In this document: in pieces, positions 25,391 to 37,811 of the stretch
Numbering within the stretch: the first letter of the stretch is position 1
How the letters are laid out: the number at the start of each line of letters is the position of its first letter
Source: Cornus controversa
Lineage: Eukaryota > Streptophyta > Magnoliopsida > Cornales > Cornaceae
Reading direction: 5' to 3'
Length of the DNA stretch: 64,000 nucleotides
NCBI GenBank assembly: GCA_026545225.1
Contig: CM048845.1
Location: 107,830,533 to 107,894,532 of the forward strand
The notes under the pieces: model-generated
What the model saw: the letters and a program-made list of their open reading frames with translations, nothing else
What the model was told of the DNA's origin: nothing
Databases searched by the model: none
Position numbers and translations under genes: made by a program

Positions 25391-27933
25391 TGTACTTGTC
25401 GCTGCAAGCCACATAATCTTGCCTAGTCTCATAGACTACAACCTATTGGAATCCAATGCCAAGTCTCGTTACATCCCACTGGTTTATAGTCTCGTTATTC
25501 AAGAGGAGAACCCTCATTTCATCCTTCACTCCAAGGAACTAGTTGACAGTTAGAGAGAAGTTCTCTCATATTAGCACTTCACTTTAGATAACCCTCACCA
25601 ATGAAAGTTCGAGGTCACCTACAATCACATATACCAACCTGGTGTACAACACGGACTGCGTCTATTGTGTTCACCTCTCCCCTTCATGGTAAGAAATTAT
25701 CCTCACTTCAGATACCATATGTCAGGATCCTCATTCATTACCAGCTCATTTTTTTTTCCACGCCATGATACAACTGTACTAATCCTGCGCACATAACAGC
25801 GCACCGCCTAGATTAAGGCACATAAGGAGTGCGCTTGTCAAAACAAATCATCTAGTCCTGTCCGTCTTCATAGACTACAATCCATTGGCATTTAGTGCCA
25901 AGATTAGGGTTTTACATACTCTTAACTTCACAATCTCCTTTCTTACAGAATGAATCCCACTTACCTGTTCATTAACCCTAACGGATCCTTTTCGACCTCT
26001 CGAGTACCCATCCATTCCTTTCCAGCATCTCACTGAGCACCCCAAGATCCTAAATGATTCGTCTAAGCCCCACAATTCTCCTTACATATTATTCTATAAC
26101 AAATCAGCATCCCTACATTTCGATGTATCGAACTGCTGACTTTGATGCATCGCTCAAGTATCGTAACAAGTATCGAAAGCTACTGGATTTTGTACAGACG
26201 TTTGGCCTCAAATCTTCGATGCATCGTTCTGTGCATTTCAATGCATCGTTCTGTGCATTTCGATGCACCGAAATTCCCCTGATGCAAATTCTACAGAATT
26301 TCTTGCAGATGGTCCTTTGGCCTCACATGATCCTAAGTTATCATTCATCATACAATAGCCATCTCAACAACATCCAATCAATATAGTGAGGTCCCCACCA
26401 TCCTTCATGAGTCTTAAACCATACATTCTCTCATAATCAAGTCTCAAACCTAGACATTCCCGTCATTCTTACATCTCAATTCATTCCATATAATCCAAAC
26501 ATCCCATTTCTTTTTTCAAACGTGAAAATCATCACATGTTCGCTAGCTCCAAGAATTAGATCAATTCCGAGTCCTCATCTGACCATCTTAATAACACTTC
26601 TTAGGTGTACTCTGTCCAGAATCCCGGTATCATAATACCACCACTAACCTTAGTCAATCAACTAACCTTTAGCCCTCAATAATCCTGCAACTATTGCAAC
26701 ACTAATTGAATCACTAAACTCTCAATTTTGAAAACTCCAAGGCAATTCATACCTTTTTCATCAATACTAGACTCTCATTCTCAAAGTCTATCACAACATG
26801 TCTATTTCAACATCACCAATCAATTCAACTCCAACCCTCAACCTAAGGTTTGCCAATCCTTAAAGTTTAGGATTTCTAAATAGTAGTTACATGTCACTAC
26901 TAGCCATGTGACACAAAATGAAACACTCAAATGCAATGTTCGGTCACAAGAGTCATATATACCACATAGCACATAACACATAACATGCTAAATCAAATAA
27001 ACACATACCATGCATGATATAACATATGATGCATCTACACAAATCAAAACCCTAGCCCACGGGCTACAACCAGAAAAATACGTCTGACCACATACGGTCC
27101 TGGTACCTCCTCTGCCTGAACAAGTGCGCAAACACGGTCCAATCCCCCTAGTACACACACATACTAGGACATACAATATCTAAAGTGGTTTAAACCAATC
27201 TACTTTCATCCTCAGTACTCATTGGTAAACACCTACCAATGTATCCACATCTATAGTCTAAGGTAGCATCCTTGATTATCTACATCAATCACTCTCTATG
27301 ACATCTCCTTATTATTGGGAATCATTTATCCATCGTCATCCGGACGAAACAACTCAATAACTACAAGAGCCGGCGTATTGTAAGAGAAGTGCTAATCCAA
27401 GAAAAATGTCTGATCAGTCCATTTTTCCCAGTTAGCCCAACTCCGGCAACATGCCTTTCTTGTATCTTATCTTGGTCTCAATTGCCATCCTTGGCATTAC
27501 ACTTACCTACCATGCAACACAAGCCCCTAAGTGTCTGTAAGGACTCAAATACTTGCAACCTTCCTTGCGTTATCTCATCATTGCTCACTAACAAAACTTA
27601 ATCACATAATCAAAATTCTAACCTCAACCAACTCTGGATGTATTTTCAAATGAAATCAGTTTCTCACACCAATACTTTGATCTTTCATTATGATTGCTCA
27701 AACCGAGCTAATCATTCCATTATCGTCCATAGGTAACCAAACTATCGTCTAGACAACTATCAATCACTACATATCTCCAAATCAACTGTTGATTTGACCA
27801 TTTTCCTACGTCCTTAGGTATTCAAACCTATGACCTTGATACCTTAGGTTTTCAAACCTAATGTTTCACTAACAGTCCATAAATCCTCAAATCATCAACC
27901 CTTACCCGTCGCCCCTAGGTATTCCAATCTAGT
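25391..27933 (-). mobile_element. Internal (non-coding) region of the outer LTR element, truncated
   Basis: This lies downstream, on the minus strand, of the primer-binding site at 27934-27945. No gag or pol block is found in any frame, so it is either a very long leader or a non-autonomous element. It holds a 21-bp direct repeat (GCATCGTTCTGTGCATTTC, about 26221-26262) and a motif present twice (CATAGACTACAA..CATTGG..TGCCAAG near 25429 and 25870). The left edge joins satellite DNA without a target duplication and without an LTR, so the element is truncated there. Confidence 0.6.
26219..26265. repeat. Short direct repeat, 21-bp period
   Basis: GATGCATCGTTCTGTGCATTT followed by AATGCATCGTTCTGTGCATTT in the internal region of the outer element. 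Confidence 0.7.
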
Positions 27934-27945
27934 GCTCTGATACCA
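27934..27945 (-). other. Primer-binding site (initiator-Met tRNA type) of the outer LTR element
   Basis: Minus-strand TGGTATCAGAGC, separated by three bases from the LTR end GGGGCTTGACA at 27949. This is the standard 12-mer complementary to plant initiator methionine tRNA and fixes the element's orientation. Confidence 0.9.
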
Positions 27946-28945
27946 TGTTGTCAAGCCCCGATTTCCAATACTCGAAAATCGAGGGTGATTGTGTAATAAA
28001 CCATCACCTCTGACCGTTCTCACATACACTGAACACATCCTCAACATATATAATATTATGACACCTGGACTAATCATCAAGTGAACACATGTATCATTAT
28101 CCAAAAATCATTCCAATTTGCAAAGCAACATTAAAGTCACAATGTCCATATACAATATCTCAAAATAGAAGTCTCTTTATACATGTCTAAGCGCATCATG
28201 TCCACATCTCGGACGCGCATAACATAAAATGTCAAAAATAAGAGATCTTTAACTCTAAGTCCAACTCACGATTGTACACCGCCAACCATCTCCTTGTCAT
28301 GTCCTGAAAGTGTTAGTGTAAGGGGATGAGCAATTTTCAACGGGCTCAAGGTAATACGTTGTGCAATTCGTCCAAATTCATATCTCATATCAATGCATAA
28401 ACACAAATCAACACGCACCGCTTAACTACGTGTCATGCTTCCTAGCATTCTAGTCCAAAGATCAAAACTTTCACTTCACATGGCATAGACATCAAGATGC
28501 TTGACTACCATAAAATTTTCAACTTAAAACATACAATAATGCACAATCTCATCCTATCTATAACATATGACCAAATGGGATTCGAACACAAGTTTGGCAA
28601 AATTATCATAAAACTCACATTTCTACTCATTTCTTTCAAATCGTGGCATATGAATCAAATGTAACCTGACAACCACATAATTTCAATTCATGCATAAAGC
28701 ACATTCTCCATCATATAAGTGACATATGACATTTTCAAATCGGATAAATATTGTCACGCCCCGGAACCCGGACTGCCGGGACTTCCCCGGACCGGCCCGA
28801 ATCCCGAGTGTGAACCCGTGAGATTGCCCTCACGACATAACCATCACCTGATCACGTAACCTTAATTTGCTATTATTTTCACGAAAATCGGGCATGACCC
28901 ATTCTAAATAATCAGATCCTGGCATGTTATACCTGCTTTCAATTC

Positions 28946-29034
28946 AAATGGACACTTCTGGGCTCGTGTCCCCCCAGCATTTATATCTAACAATAAAAAT
29001 GGACACTTCTGGGCACGTGTCCCCCCCAGCATTT
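28946..29034. repeat. Tandem duplication, 51-bp unit
   Basis: AAATGGACACTTCTGGGC starts at 28946 and 28997; the second copy runs on through GTGTCCCCCCCAGCATTT. It lies near the terminus of the inner LTR. Confidence 0.8.
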
Positions 29035-31024
29035 CTACAACATACATAATCATGATATCTAGACTAGTCATCAAGTAAACACAGGTATCATCATCCAAAA
29101 TCATTCTAATCTGCAAAGCAACATTAAGGTCACAATGTCCATAAACAATATCTCAAAAATAGAAATCTCTTTATACATGTCTAAGCGCACTATGTCCACA
29201 TCTCGGATGCGCATAACACAAAATGTCAAAAATAAGAGATCTTTCTAACTCTAAGTCCAACTCACGATTGCACACCACCAACCATCTCCTTGTCATGTCC
29301 TGAAAGTGTTAGTGTAGGGGGATGAGCAATTTTCAACGGGCTCAAGGTAATACATTGTGCAATCCGTCCAAATTCAAATCTCATATCAATGCACAAACAC
29401 AAATCAACACGCATCGCCTACTACGTGTCATGCTTCCTAGCATTCTAGTCCAAAGATCGAAACTTTCACTTCACATGGCATAGACATCAAGGTCCTTGAC
29501 TACCACAAAATTTTCAATCTAAACATGCAATAATGCACAGTCTCATCATATCTATAACATATGACCAAAATGGGATTTAAACACAAGTTTAACGGAATCA
29601 TCATAAAACTCACATTTCTACTCATTTCTTTCAAATCGTGGCATATGCATCAAATGTAACTTGACAACCACATAATTTCAATCCATGCATAAAGCACATT
29701 CTCCATCATATAAGTGGCATATGACATTTTCAAATCGAATAAATATCCACACGAGTCATGTAATTTCACATAAGTTACACATAAGACTCAACACACTCTC
29801 TCGGATTTGGTTCACACTCACACACACACACGAGATACGTACCGAAGTCCCATATCTCAAACTCTTGGTTATTTCGGGCTACTAACCCATCCGGTTACCA
29901 CCCACTTGCGCAAGGTAGAGGTCTTTCAACCCCAAGGGGATATGTTCCCCCTCTATTTTCCATGAGCCACTTCCGAGACACACCCCACACTCACACAAAA
30001 TATTTCACATTTTGCACCCACATTCACAAGTTCGATGCATTGCACCCATTAAATGTCCTAATTCAATTCTAGCATGTCACACAAGAATCATAAGACATAA
30101 GAACACGCTTATTTCCCAAAACTCGATTTTCATCATTTTTCCCAAAATTCTGCACATGCCATACATATACCATTTTGCATGTATAATATCAATTCAAGCA
30201 TTTTAACACATAGACCACTCCTTTTAACACAAAAGAAACTCATTCATCTTCTTGCAAAACACAAATTTTAAACCAATGGTCCATATATGCATACCTACCA
30301 GATAAGGCATATTCAACAATTTATGCGATTTAAATCATACTTCAATTTAAATCATAGATTATATTCCAAATTTCATTTAATCACAAATAGCATAAAAACG
30401 TATACTTTATGTCATTAACATGAAATTAAACTTGGAATGAAAAACACAACGCACACCCCCTACCTCAATTTGGAGTGAGAACTCCAAAAATCTCCAATTT
30501 CGTCCCACTGTGTATCCGCCAATTTACTGTCGCTACACTTTCCGCCAAGCCCACGGTTTAAGTCAAAATCAGACTCCATCCATAATGAGCCCAAAATAAT
30601 TGTCCAGCCCATAACCATGAAACAAACCCAATTTATCAAAGTAAGCCTCAACCAAACACAAAGTTAGCCCAATTAAATTGGAAGCCAACCCAACACTAAA
30701 CTCGGCCCATCTCCTTTTCAAATATTGAGTCATCATCATCTGCACATACATGTGCGTATATATATATATATATTGATATATATTACAACCCAAAAACACA
30801 AGTCGTAACATCCTATCATGCAAAACCCATCAAGCCAACACCAAGGCCGGCACCACCAAACCACCCAATCCAAGCCCTAAGCTTCGGCACTATTGTCGAC
30901 TCCAAAGCCGAACCCAATTTTAACCTCCATGATCAGCCGCCATAAGTTCCGCAAGTCCAAGCTAAAACAGCCCCTAACCAAGCCATTACCCTGTTGCCAA
31001 ACAACCCAAAACAACCATTATCCA

Positions 31025-31396
31025 GCCACATCGCTAACCATCTCATGCACCACCCCTTGCCGGCTAAACCAACCACCGTGTACTAGCCGAATCATAAACC
31101 CCGAAGCCCCTAAAACAGGCTGTCCGAACAGCCGTAAGGAGCCATCCTTGGACCACCCGAAGCCGTCGAACAGGCAGCCCAAGTCACTGCCGGACACGAC
31201 CACCATGGCAGCCACATCGCTAACCATCTCATGCACCACCCCTTGCCGGCTAAACCAACCACCGTGTACTAGCCGAATCATAAACCCCGAAGCCCCTAAA
31301 ACAGGCTGTCCGAACAGCCGTAAGGAGCCATCCTTGGACCACCCGAAGCCGTCGAACAGGCAGCCCAAGTCACTGCCGGACACGACCACCATGGCA
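31025..31396. repeat. Perfect tandem duplication, 186-bp unit, two copies
   Basis: GCCACATCGCTAACC begins at 31025 and at 31211. The copies translate to identical 62-residue blocks on both strands, so they are identical or nearly so. Because 186 is a multiple of three, long frames run through on both strands, which should not be taken as genes. It is inside the inner LTR. Confidence 0.9.
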
Positions 31397-32061
31397 GCCA
31401 CCTCCAGCCACCACTTGCCACTGTCGCCAACCACCGTCGGCCTTCATTTCCTTCACTGAACAACCATTCAAAACCCACCTGGAACAACCAAAAAACCGGA
31501 TCACCAACAACCAACCACGGCCGAGTCAAACGCCGCCGTGTCACGGTCGAACCCAACACAAGCCACTGGCCACCATCACCGGCAGCCCCTCATCACCAAC
31601 CAAACTCAGTACTACAACCACAGCCAAGCCGAGACCAAACATCAACCGCAACTCCCATGGAAAACCCACCGGAAGCCGCCTATTTCCACCAACTTCCCTG
31701 GATGTCCACTGCCGGAACACACCTGCTGAAGCCACATCAAAGCTTTAAAGATCCAACTGGAACAACCCCAAAAGAATCGGACCAAACACAGCCCAAACAC
31801 GCCGTGCGCACCCTCGTCGAGCCATCCGAAGCCACCGTCGGCACCAGCCACGGCCAAACCCACCACCGTGACCTCCGTGACCACCACCATCTGGCCGCCA
31901 CAACCGGAACCACCCGAAAACCCACCGTGATCGGACCCCCATCGAACCAGCCGAAGCCCCCTTCGCGAACGGCCCAACTGCGAAACCCCCAGTCGCGGCC
32001 AGCACTCACCACCTGCCGTCGGCCCACGTCAACCGCCGCCCCCGCCGTGAGCGCCGCCAGC

Positions 32062-32178
32062 CGTGGCCTCCTCTTCCCCTCTCGGTTCTCTCTCTCCCCG
32101 ATTCTCTTTCTTCTCTCTTCTTTTCTTTTCTTTTCTTTTTCTTTTCTTTCTTTCTTTTCTTCTTTTCCTTTTTCGGCA
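32062..32178. repeat. Polypyrimidine (CT-rich) tract in the inner LTR
   Basis: A long TTCTTTTCTTTTC-type tract. The outer LTR has a CT tract in the matching place (39043-39260). On the LTR's own strand this is a GA-rich stretch in the U3 region. Confidence 0.7.
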
Positions 32179-33000
32179 GATCACTCTCCTCCTCTCATTT
32201 CTTATCCTCTTTTCTTACTTATTATACACCACACATTATACACCTACACTTGTAATCACACATGTGCACCCACATTCCTTCATAATTGCATAAAGTCCCC
32301 CATATATTTATAATTGAATATAAATACATTGATCATATATATATATATATATATACACATCTCCATATATATATATATATACATATTTTCACTCTCTTCC
32401 GGAATTAATTAATTCGGAAAAAGAAAACCCGGTCCAAAATTAGTTCGGAACTGGCCAAAGTTAAACCGGTCCTTACAAATATCCACGCGAGTCATGTAAT
32501 TTCACATAAGTTACACATAAGACTCAACACACTCTCTCGAATTTGGTTCACACTCACACACACACGAGATACGTACCGAAGTCCCATATCTCAAATTCTT
32601 GGTTATTTCGGGTTACTAACCCATCCGGTTACCATCCACTTGCGCAAGGTTGAGGTCTTTCAACCCCAAGGGGATATGTTCCCCCTCTATTTCCAATGAG
32701 CCACTTCCGAGACACACCCCACACTCACACAAAATAGTTCACATTTTGCACCCACATTCACAAGTTCAATGCATTGCACCCATTGAATGTCCTAATTCAA
32801 TTCTAGCATGTCACACAAGAATCATAAGACATAATTATAAGCCTATTTTCCAAAACTCGATTTTCATCATTTTTCCCAAAATCCCGTACATACCATACAT
32901 ATACCATTTTACACATTTAATCAATTCATGCCTTGTAACGCATAAACCAATCTTTTCAACGTAAAAGAAACTCATTCATTTTCCTGAAAAACACAATTTT

Positions 33001-33212
33001 TGTTGAAATATTTGAATTTAGATTTAGATAACTGCTGAGGTTGTTACTCAGCCGTAGGAGTAGGGTTGGTTAGTTTTTTAAATTCAAATTCCTATAGTTT
33101 AGCAAGGAGTTAAACATCTCCTGATTTTGTGCATAATACTTAGGCTTGTGTTATCTCTGTAACCTATATAAGAACACAGAAACTTATTTATCAATATCCC
33201 TTGCTGCGTTTA
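33001..33212 (+). repeat. 5' LTR of the copia element
   Basis: 212 bp. It contains CCTATATAAG (TATA box at about 33165) and, compared with the 3' LTR, has lost 25 bp just after the TATA core, between two TA-rich stretches. Confidence 0.93.
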
Positions 33213-33224
33213 TGGTATTAGAGC
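33213..33224 (+). other. Primer-binding site of the copia element
   Basis: TGGTATTAGAGC directly follows the 5' LTR. It matches the initiator-Met tRNA primer 12-mer with one change (C to T). Confidence 0.88.
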
Positions 33225-33300
33225 AGTAAGCGCAGCCCTCCTTTGTTATTCTCTAAGCCATTCTTCTCCCCGAAACACTTAGCCTGACCCACCTATTACC

Positions 33301-36300
33301 ATGTCTGATATTAGCACCCAAACCTCCGCCCAGAATTTGGCTCCTGCTCGTACTACAATAGCTAAAAGTTCTTCCCTCCATATTACAACCCATAAACTTA
33401 ATGGTTCTAATTATCTACAATGGTCCCAGTCGGTGAAGATGTATGTTACTGGTCGTGGCAAGATGGGTTACCTGAATGGCACCATTGCTGCCCCGAGTCC
33501 AGATGACCAGGCAGCGATGTTTCTGCGGGAGACTAAAAACGCCATGTTAATGGCTTGGCTCATCAATTCGATGGAACCTGAGATTGGACAGGTCCACTTA
33601 TTTCTGAACACCGCCAAAACAATTTGGGACACCGTGGCTGCGACGTACTCCAACCGCGGGAACTCTGCCCAGGTGTTTGCCCTGAAGACATCCTTGAAGG
33701 ATATTCGTCAAGGTGATCAAGATGTTACTCGGTATTTTAACCAACAGAAGAATATTTGGCAGGAGATTGATCAATACTTCGTGCTTGATTGGGAAACTCA
33801 GAATGACAGTGTTCGTTTTAACCAGCTGGTGGAGAAAGATCGGGTGTACGACTTTCTCGCTGGTCTAAGGGCAGAGTTTGATGAAGCCTGTGAGCGTGTC
33901 CTTGGTAGGGAGCCCTTGTAGTCCTTGATGGACGTATTTGCTTATATTCGGCGTGAAGAGATTCGTAAAGGAGCCATGAATGGTCCTCGCTCCGTTCCCA
34001 CCTTGGAGAAATCAGCCCTGCTTGCTGAACCAGCTGAAACAGCCGCTGTTGCCGAGCTTGGAGCTCGTTCCAACACCAAGAAGCATGACCCAAAAGCACA
34101 CTTATGGTGCGATCATTGCCAGAAGCCCCGTCACACGAAGGAAACTTGCTGGCAGCTTCATGGTAGACCTGCCAACTTGCCCCAGCGAGGCCCAAACCAA
34201 CAGCGCTTTGGCCGAAACACGAGTCGTGCTCACACTGCCAATTCAGAATCTGGAACTTAGCCTTTTACCAAGGAGCAGTTCGAGTGGCTCCACCAATTGA
34301 TCAGCCAATCAGCCCAGTCCGAAGCTCCAGCGCATACCAATCCTACCTGCACGGTACCTCAGCAAGGTATAGTTTTTAATGCTCTTTGTAATCCAAAAAT
34401 TCCCTGGATTATTGACTTTGGCGCTTCTGACCATATGACTAGCCAATTTCACCTTTTTAATACTTATTTACCATCACCTGGATGCAATAAAGTTCGTATT
34501 GCCGATGGCTCTTTGTCACCCATTGCAGGAAAAGGCTCCATCTCACTTTCCAAACGCTTATCACTCACCTCTGTTTTACATGTTCCAAACCTTTCTTGCA
34601 ATCTTTTCTCTGTGAGCAAATTTACCAAATACAACAACTGTGAAGCTAAATTTTTCCCTTCTTACTGTGAGTTTCAGGATATGGATTCGGGGAGGAAGAT
34701 TGGCAGTGCTAGAGAAGTCAATGGTCTCTACTATTTTGAAGATGTTGCTATTCCTGAGGAACAAGTTCATGTGGTCAATAAGGTTCCTTCTGAGTCAGAA
34801 GAAGTTATGTTATGTGAAGTCTGTGAATTGGCAAAACATCAACGTTTTGTATTTCGTCCTTGTCCTTATAAAAAATCATTTCCATTTTCTCTTATTCACA
34901 GTGACATTTGGGGTCCATCTCGTGTCCCAAACCTTTCCAACACACGGTGGTTTATCACTTTCATTGACGATCACACACATTTATTCAAACCTGAAGCATG
35001 TCAAATATTCAAACAATTCCACTTAATGGTCCAAACACAATTCAAGCAGGATATTCAAATGATTAGGACAGATAATGGAACCGAGTATTTTTCCAAAATC
35101 TTAGGATCCTATTTTACCAATAATGGCATCATACATCACTCATCCTGTATCGACACACCCCAACAAAATGGAGTTGCCAAAAGAAAAAACCGCCATCTAT
35201 TAGAAGTAGCCCATACCCTTATGTTCCAATCACATTTACCTAAACGTTTTTGGGGTGAAGCCATCCTCACTGCATCCTTCCTAATCAATCGTCTACCATC
35301 CCAAGTCCTCTATTTCCAAACTCCAGTTCACGTGTTTACTCAAACCTTTCCCCATTCTCGCCTTATCTCATCCATACCCCTTAAAGTCTTCTGTTGTGTA
35401 GCGTTTGTCCATGTTCACTCTCATCAAAGAAATAAATTGGATCCTAGACCTTTTAAGTGTATTTTCTAGGGTACTCTCCTACACAAAAGGGTATAAGTGT
35501 TATGACCCTCTTACTCGAAAAATGTTTGTTAGGTATGATGTCAACTTCTTTGAAACCCAATATTACTACCCCAAAAATTCACTTCAGGGGGAGAGAGAGA
35601 GTGAAGATCATTTTTGGGAAACCATCACTAGTTCTATCCAACCATTGCCACCCATAGAACCTATGATCAAACACTCAGTCCAGATAATGCCATTAACAGA
35701 GCTTCAGCCGGAGAAGGAAAACATAAAGACAACAAGCCCTGAACTACGTGTTTACTCTCGAAGACAGCAACATCTAAAAGATACAACAGAGCTACGTAGC
35801 ACAAGTCAACTTCCAAACCCGAATTCAGATCCTACATCGAGCCCTAATGAACCACCTAGCCATGAGTTACTTGGTCAACAGCAGCAAAGTCAAAAGAAAG
35901 AGTTACCAATCGCCCAGCGAAAAGGAGTTCGGTCCTGTACACTCTATCCCATTGAGAGGTTCATTTCCTATCAGGCCCTATCACAACCCCACAAGGCATT
36001 TCTGTCCAGTATTGCCGAAGTGACAATCCCTAAAGATATAAATGAAGCCATGAAGAATCCTACATGGAAGGCAGCAGTACTTGAAGAAATGAGGGTGTTA
36101 AAAAGGAACAAAACTTGGGAAGTAGCTCTACCACCGAAGGGTCTTGTACCCGTGGGTTATAAGTGGGTATTCACTGTAAAACACAACGCTGATGGAACGG
36201 TGAACAGTTCAAGGCTAGATTAGTGGTGAAAGGGTATACTCAGACGTATGGGATCGACTATCAAGAAATCTTTGCCCCAGTAGCAAAGATAAATACAGTG

Positions 36301-37567
36301 AAAGTCCTTCTCTCTCTTGCAGCTATGAGGGACTGGTCACTACACCAAATGGACGTAAAAAAATGCTTTTCTTAATGGAGAGCTTGAAGAGGAAGTGTAT
36401 ATGCAGTGCCCCCTAGGTTTTAAAGGAAAGGAAGGAGAAAACAGGGTGTGTAGATTATTAAAGTCGCTGTATGGGTTGAAACAGTCACCTCGTGCCAGGT
36501 TTGATAGCTTCTCTAAGGTGATTCGAAAGGCTGGATACTCTCAGGGGCAAGCAGATCATACTATGTTTTTCAGACACTCAAATGGAGGGGGAGTTACGGT
36601 ATTGATTGTCTATGTAGATTACATCATCATAACCGGAAGTGATGAGGCTGAAATTCGAAGGTTGAAGGATGTACTTGCTGCTGAGTTTGAGATAAAAGAT
36701 TTGGGGAAGCTAAAGTACTTTCTTGGTATAGAGGTGGCTCGGTCTAATGAGGGGATAAGTGTGTCTCAGCGAAAATATATGCTGGACTTACTCAAGGAAG
36801 TTGGCATGCTAGGGAGTAAGCCTGTGGATGTACCTGTTGAACCCAATCACAAATTTGGGTTGTCCGAGGATGGCAAGGGTGTGGATCGAGAGAACTACCA
36901 GAGATTGGTTGGCAAGTTAATATATTTATCACATACCAGACCTAATATTGCTTTTGCAGTAAGTGTGGTAAGCCAATTTATGCATTCACCTAAGGAGGAA
37001 CACCTAGATGCAGTACTTCGGATACTAAAATACTTAAAAGGGAGTCTGGGTAGAGGCTTGTTGTTCAAGAAAGGAGGTGATTTGAAGGTAGAAGCTTACA
37101 CCGATGCTGACTGGGCAGGGTTAGTTAGTGACAAGAGGTCTACTTTTGAGTGGTGTACATTTGTTGGGGGGAACCTGGTTACATGGAGGAGTAAAAAACA
37201 ATTTGTGGTGGCTCGTAGTAGTGCTGAAGCCGAATATAGAGCAGTGGCCCATGGGATGTGTGAATTACTTTGGCTAAAACGATTACTGGAAGAATTAAAG
37301 GTTGAAGTGGTGCTTCCTATGAAACTGTACCATGACAGTAAAGCTGCCATCAGCATTGCCAATAACCTTGTGCAACATGACCGCACAAAGCACATCGAGA
37401 TAGATAGGCAATTCATCAAAGAAAAACTTGAGAGTGGAGTGATTTGTATGCCGTATATCCCTACAAAGGAACAAGTCGCTGATATGTTCACTAAGGGTCT
37501 ATCTAAACCTATGTTTGAATTTCTTACAAGCAAGCTGGGTTTGCGGGATATCTTCAAACCAACTTGA
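33301..37567 (+). pseudogene. Copia gag-pol polyprotein, inactivated
   Basis: The single long frame starts at ATG 33301. Gag: KLNGSNYLQWSQSVKMY and DVTRYFNQ, zinc knuckle CDHCQKPRHTKETC at 34108-34149. Protease: DFGASDHM at 34414 (usual DSGA; the catalytic Asp is kept). Integrase: CEVCELAKH, HSDIWGP, RTDNGTEYF and PQQNGVAKRKN. RT: WKAAVLEEM, YKWVFTVK, then SLYGLKQSPRARF and VYVDYIIITGSD. RNase H: TDADWAG, SSAEAEYRAVA, HDSKAAISIA and RTKHIEIDRQFI, ending at TGA 37565-37567. Lesions: TAG at 33919, 34258 and 35467, frameshifts near 35470-35510, 36200 and 36360. The integrase catalytic Glu is Lys (35179-35181), the HH half of its zinc finger is missing, and RT YVDD is YVDY (36611-36622). The polyprotein would have packaged, copied and integrated the element. 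Confidence 0.95.
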
Positions 37568-37574
37568 GGGGGAG
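37564..37574 (+). other. Polypurine tract of the copia element
   Basis: TTGAGGGGGAG, immediately before the 3' LTR start TGTTGAAATA at 37575. Confidence 0.9.
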
Positions 37575-37811
37575 TGTTGAAATATTTGAATTTAGATTTA
37601 GATAACTGCTGAGGTTGTTACTCAACCGTAGGAGTAGGGTTGGTTAGTTTTTTAAATTCAAATTCCTATAGTTTAGCAAGGAGTTAAACATCTCCTAATT
37701 TTGTGCATAATACTTAGGCTTGTGTTATCTCTGTAACCTATATATATATATCCTCTGTATTGATCAATAAGAACACAGAAACTTATTTCTCAATATCCCT
37801 TGTTGCGTTTA
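37575..37811 (+). repeat. 3' LTR of the copia element
   Basis: 237 bp, collinear with the 5' LTR. It carries TATATATATATCCTCTG and following bases that are absent from the 5' LTR. Confidence 0.93.

Larger units (their letters stand above)
28752..32477 (-). mobile_element. Inner solo LTR, 3,726 bp, nested in the outer LTR
   Basis: Starts TGTCACGCCCCGG, ends ACCGGTCCTTACA, and is flanked by the 5-bp target duplication AATAT (28747-28751 and 32478-32482). Its body is collinear with the outer LTR: for example, TCAAGTGAACACATGTATC in the outer copy corresponds to TCAAGTAAACACAGGTATC in the inner one. No gag, pol, primer site or second LTR is present. The insertion is in the same orientation as the outer LTR. 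Unlike the outer LTR it begins with a GC-rich segment (28752-28830). It contains the 186-bp duplication, a CT-rich tract (32080-32175) and TA runs near 32334-32393. Confidence 0.85.
33001..37811 (+). mobile_element. Complete Ty1/copia LTR retrotransposon, 4,811 bp, non-functional
   Basis: Two LTRs (33001-33212 and 37575-37811) enclose a primer site, gag-pol frame and polypurine tract. The target duplication is ATTTT (32996-33000 and 37812-37816). The LTRs start TGTTGAAATATT and end GCGTTTA, so the last dinucleotide is TA rather than CA. By eye they differ at four substitutions plus one 25-bp gap, about 98% identity over 212 aligned bases, which suggests a fairly recent insertion. It sits inside the outer gypsy-like LTR. 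Confidence 0.96.

Noticed and set aside
30893-32313. Long plus- and minus-strand frames with Pro/Thr- or Gly/Trp-rich translations
   Set aside because: They lie within the inner LTR on both strands over the same GC-rich DNA, including a 186-bp duplication divisible by three. This is a composition effect.
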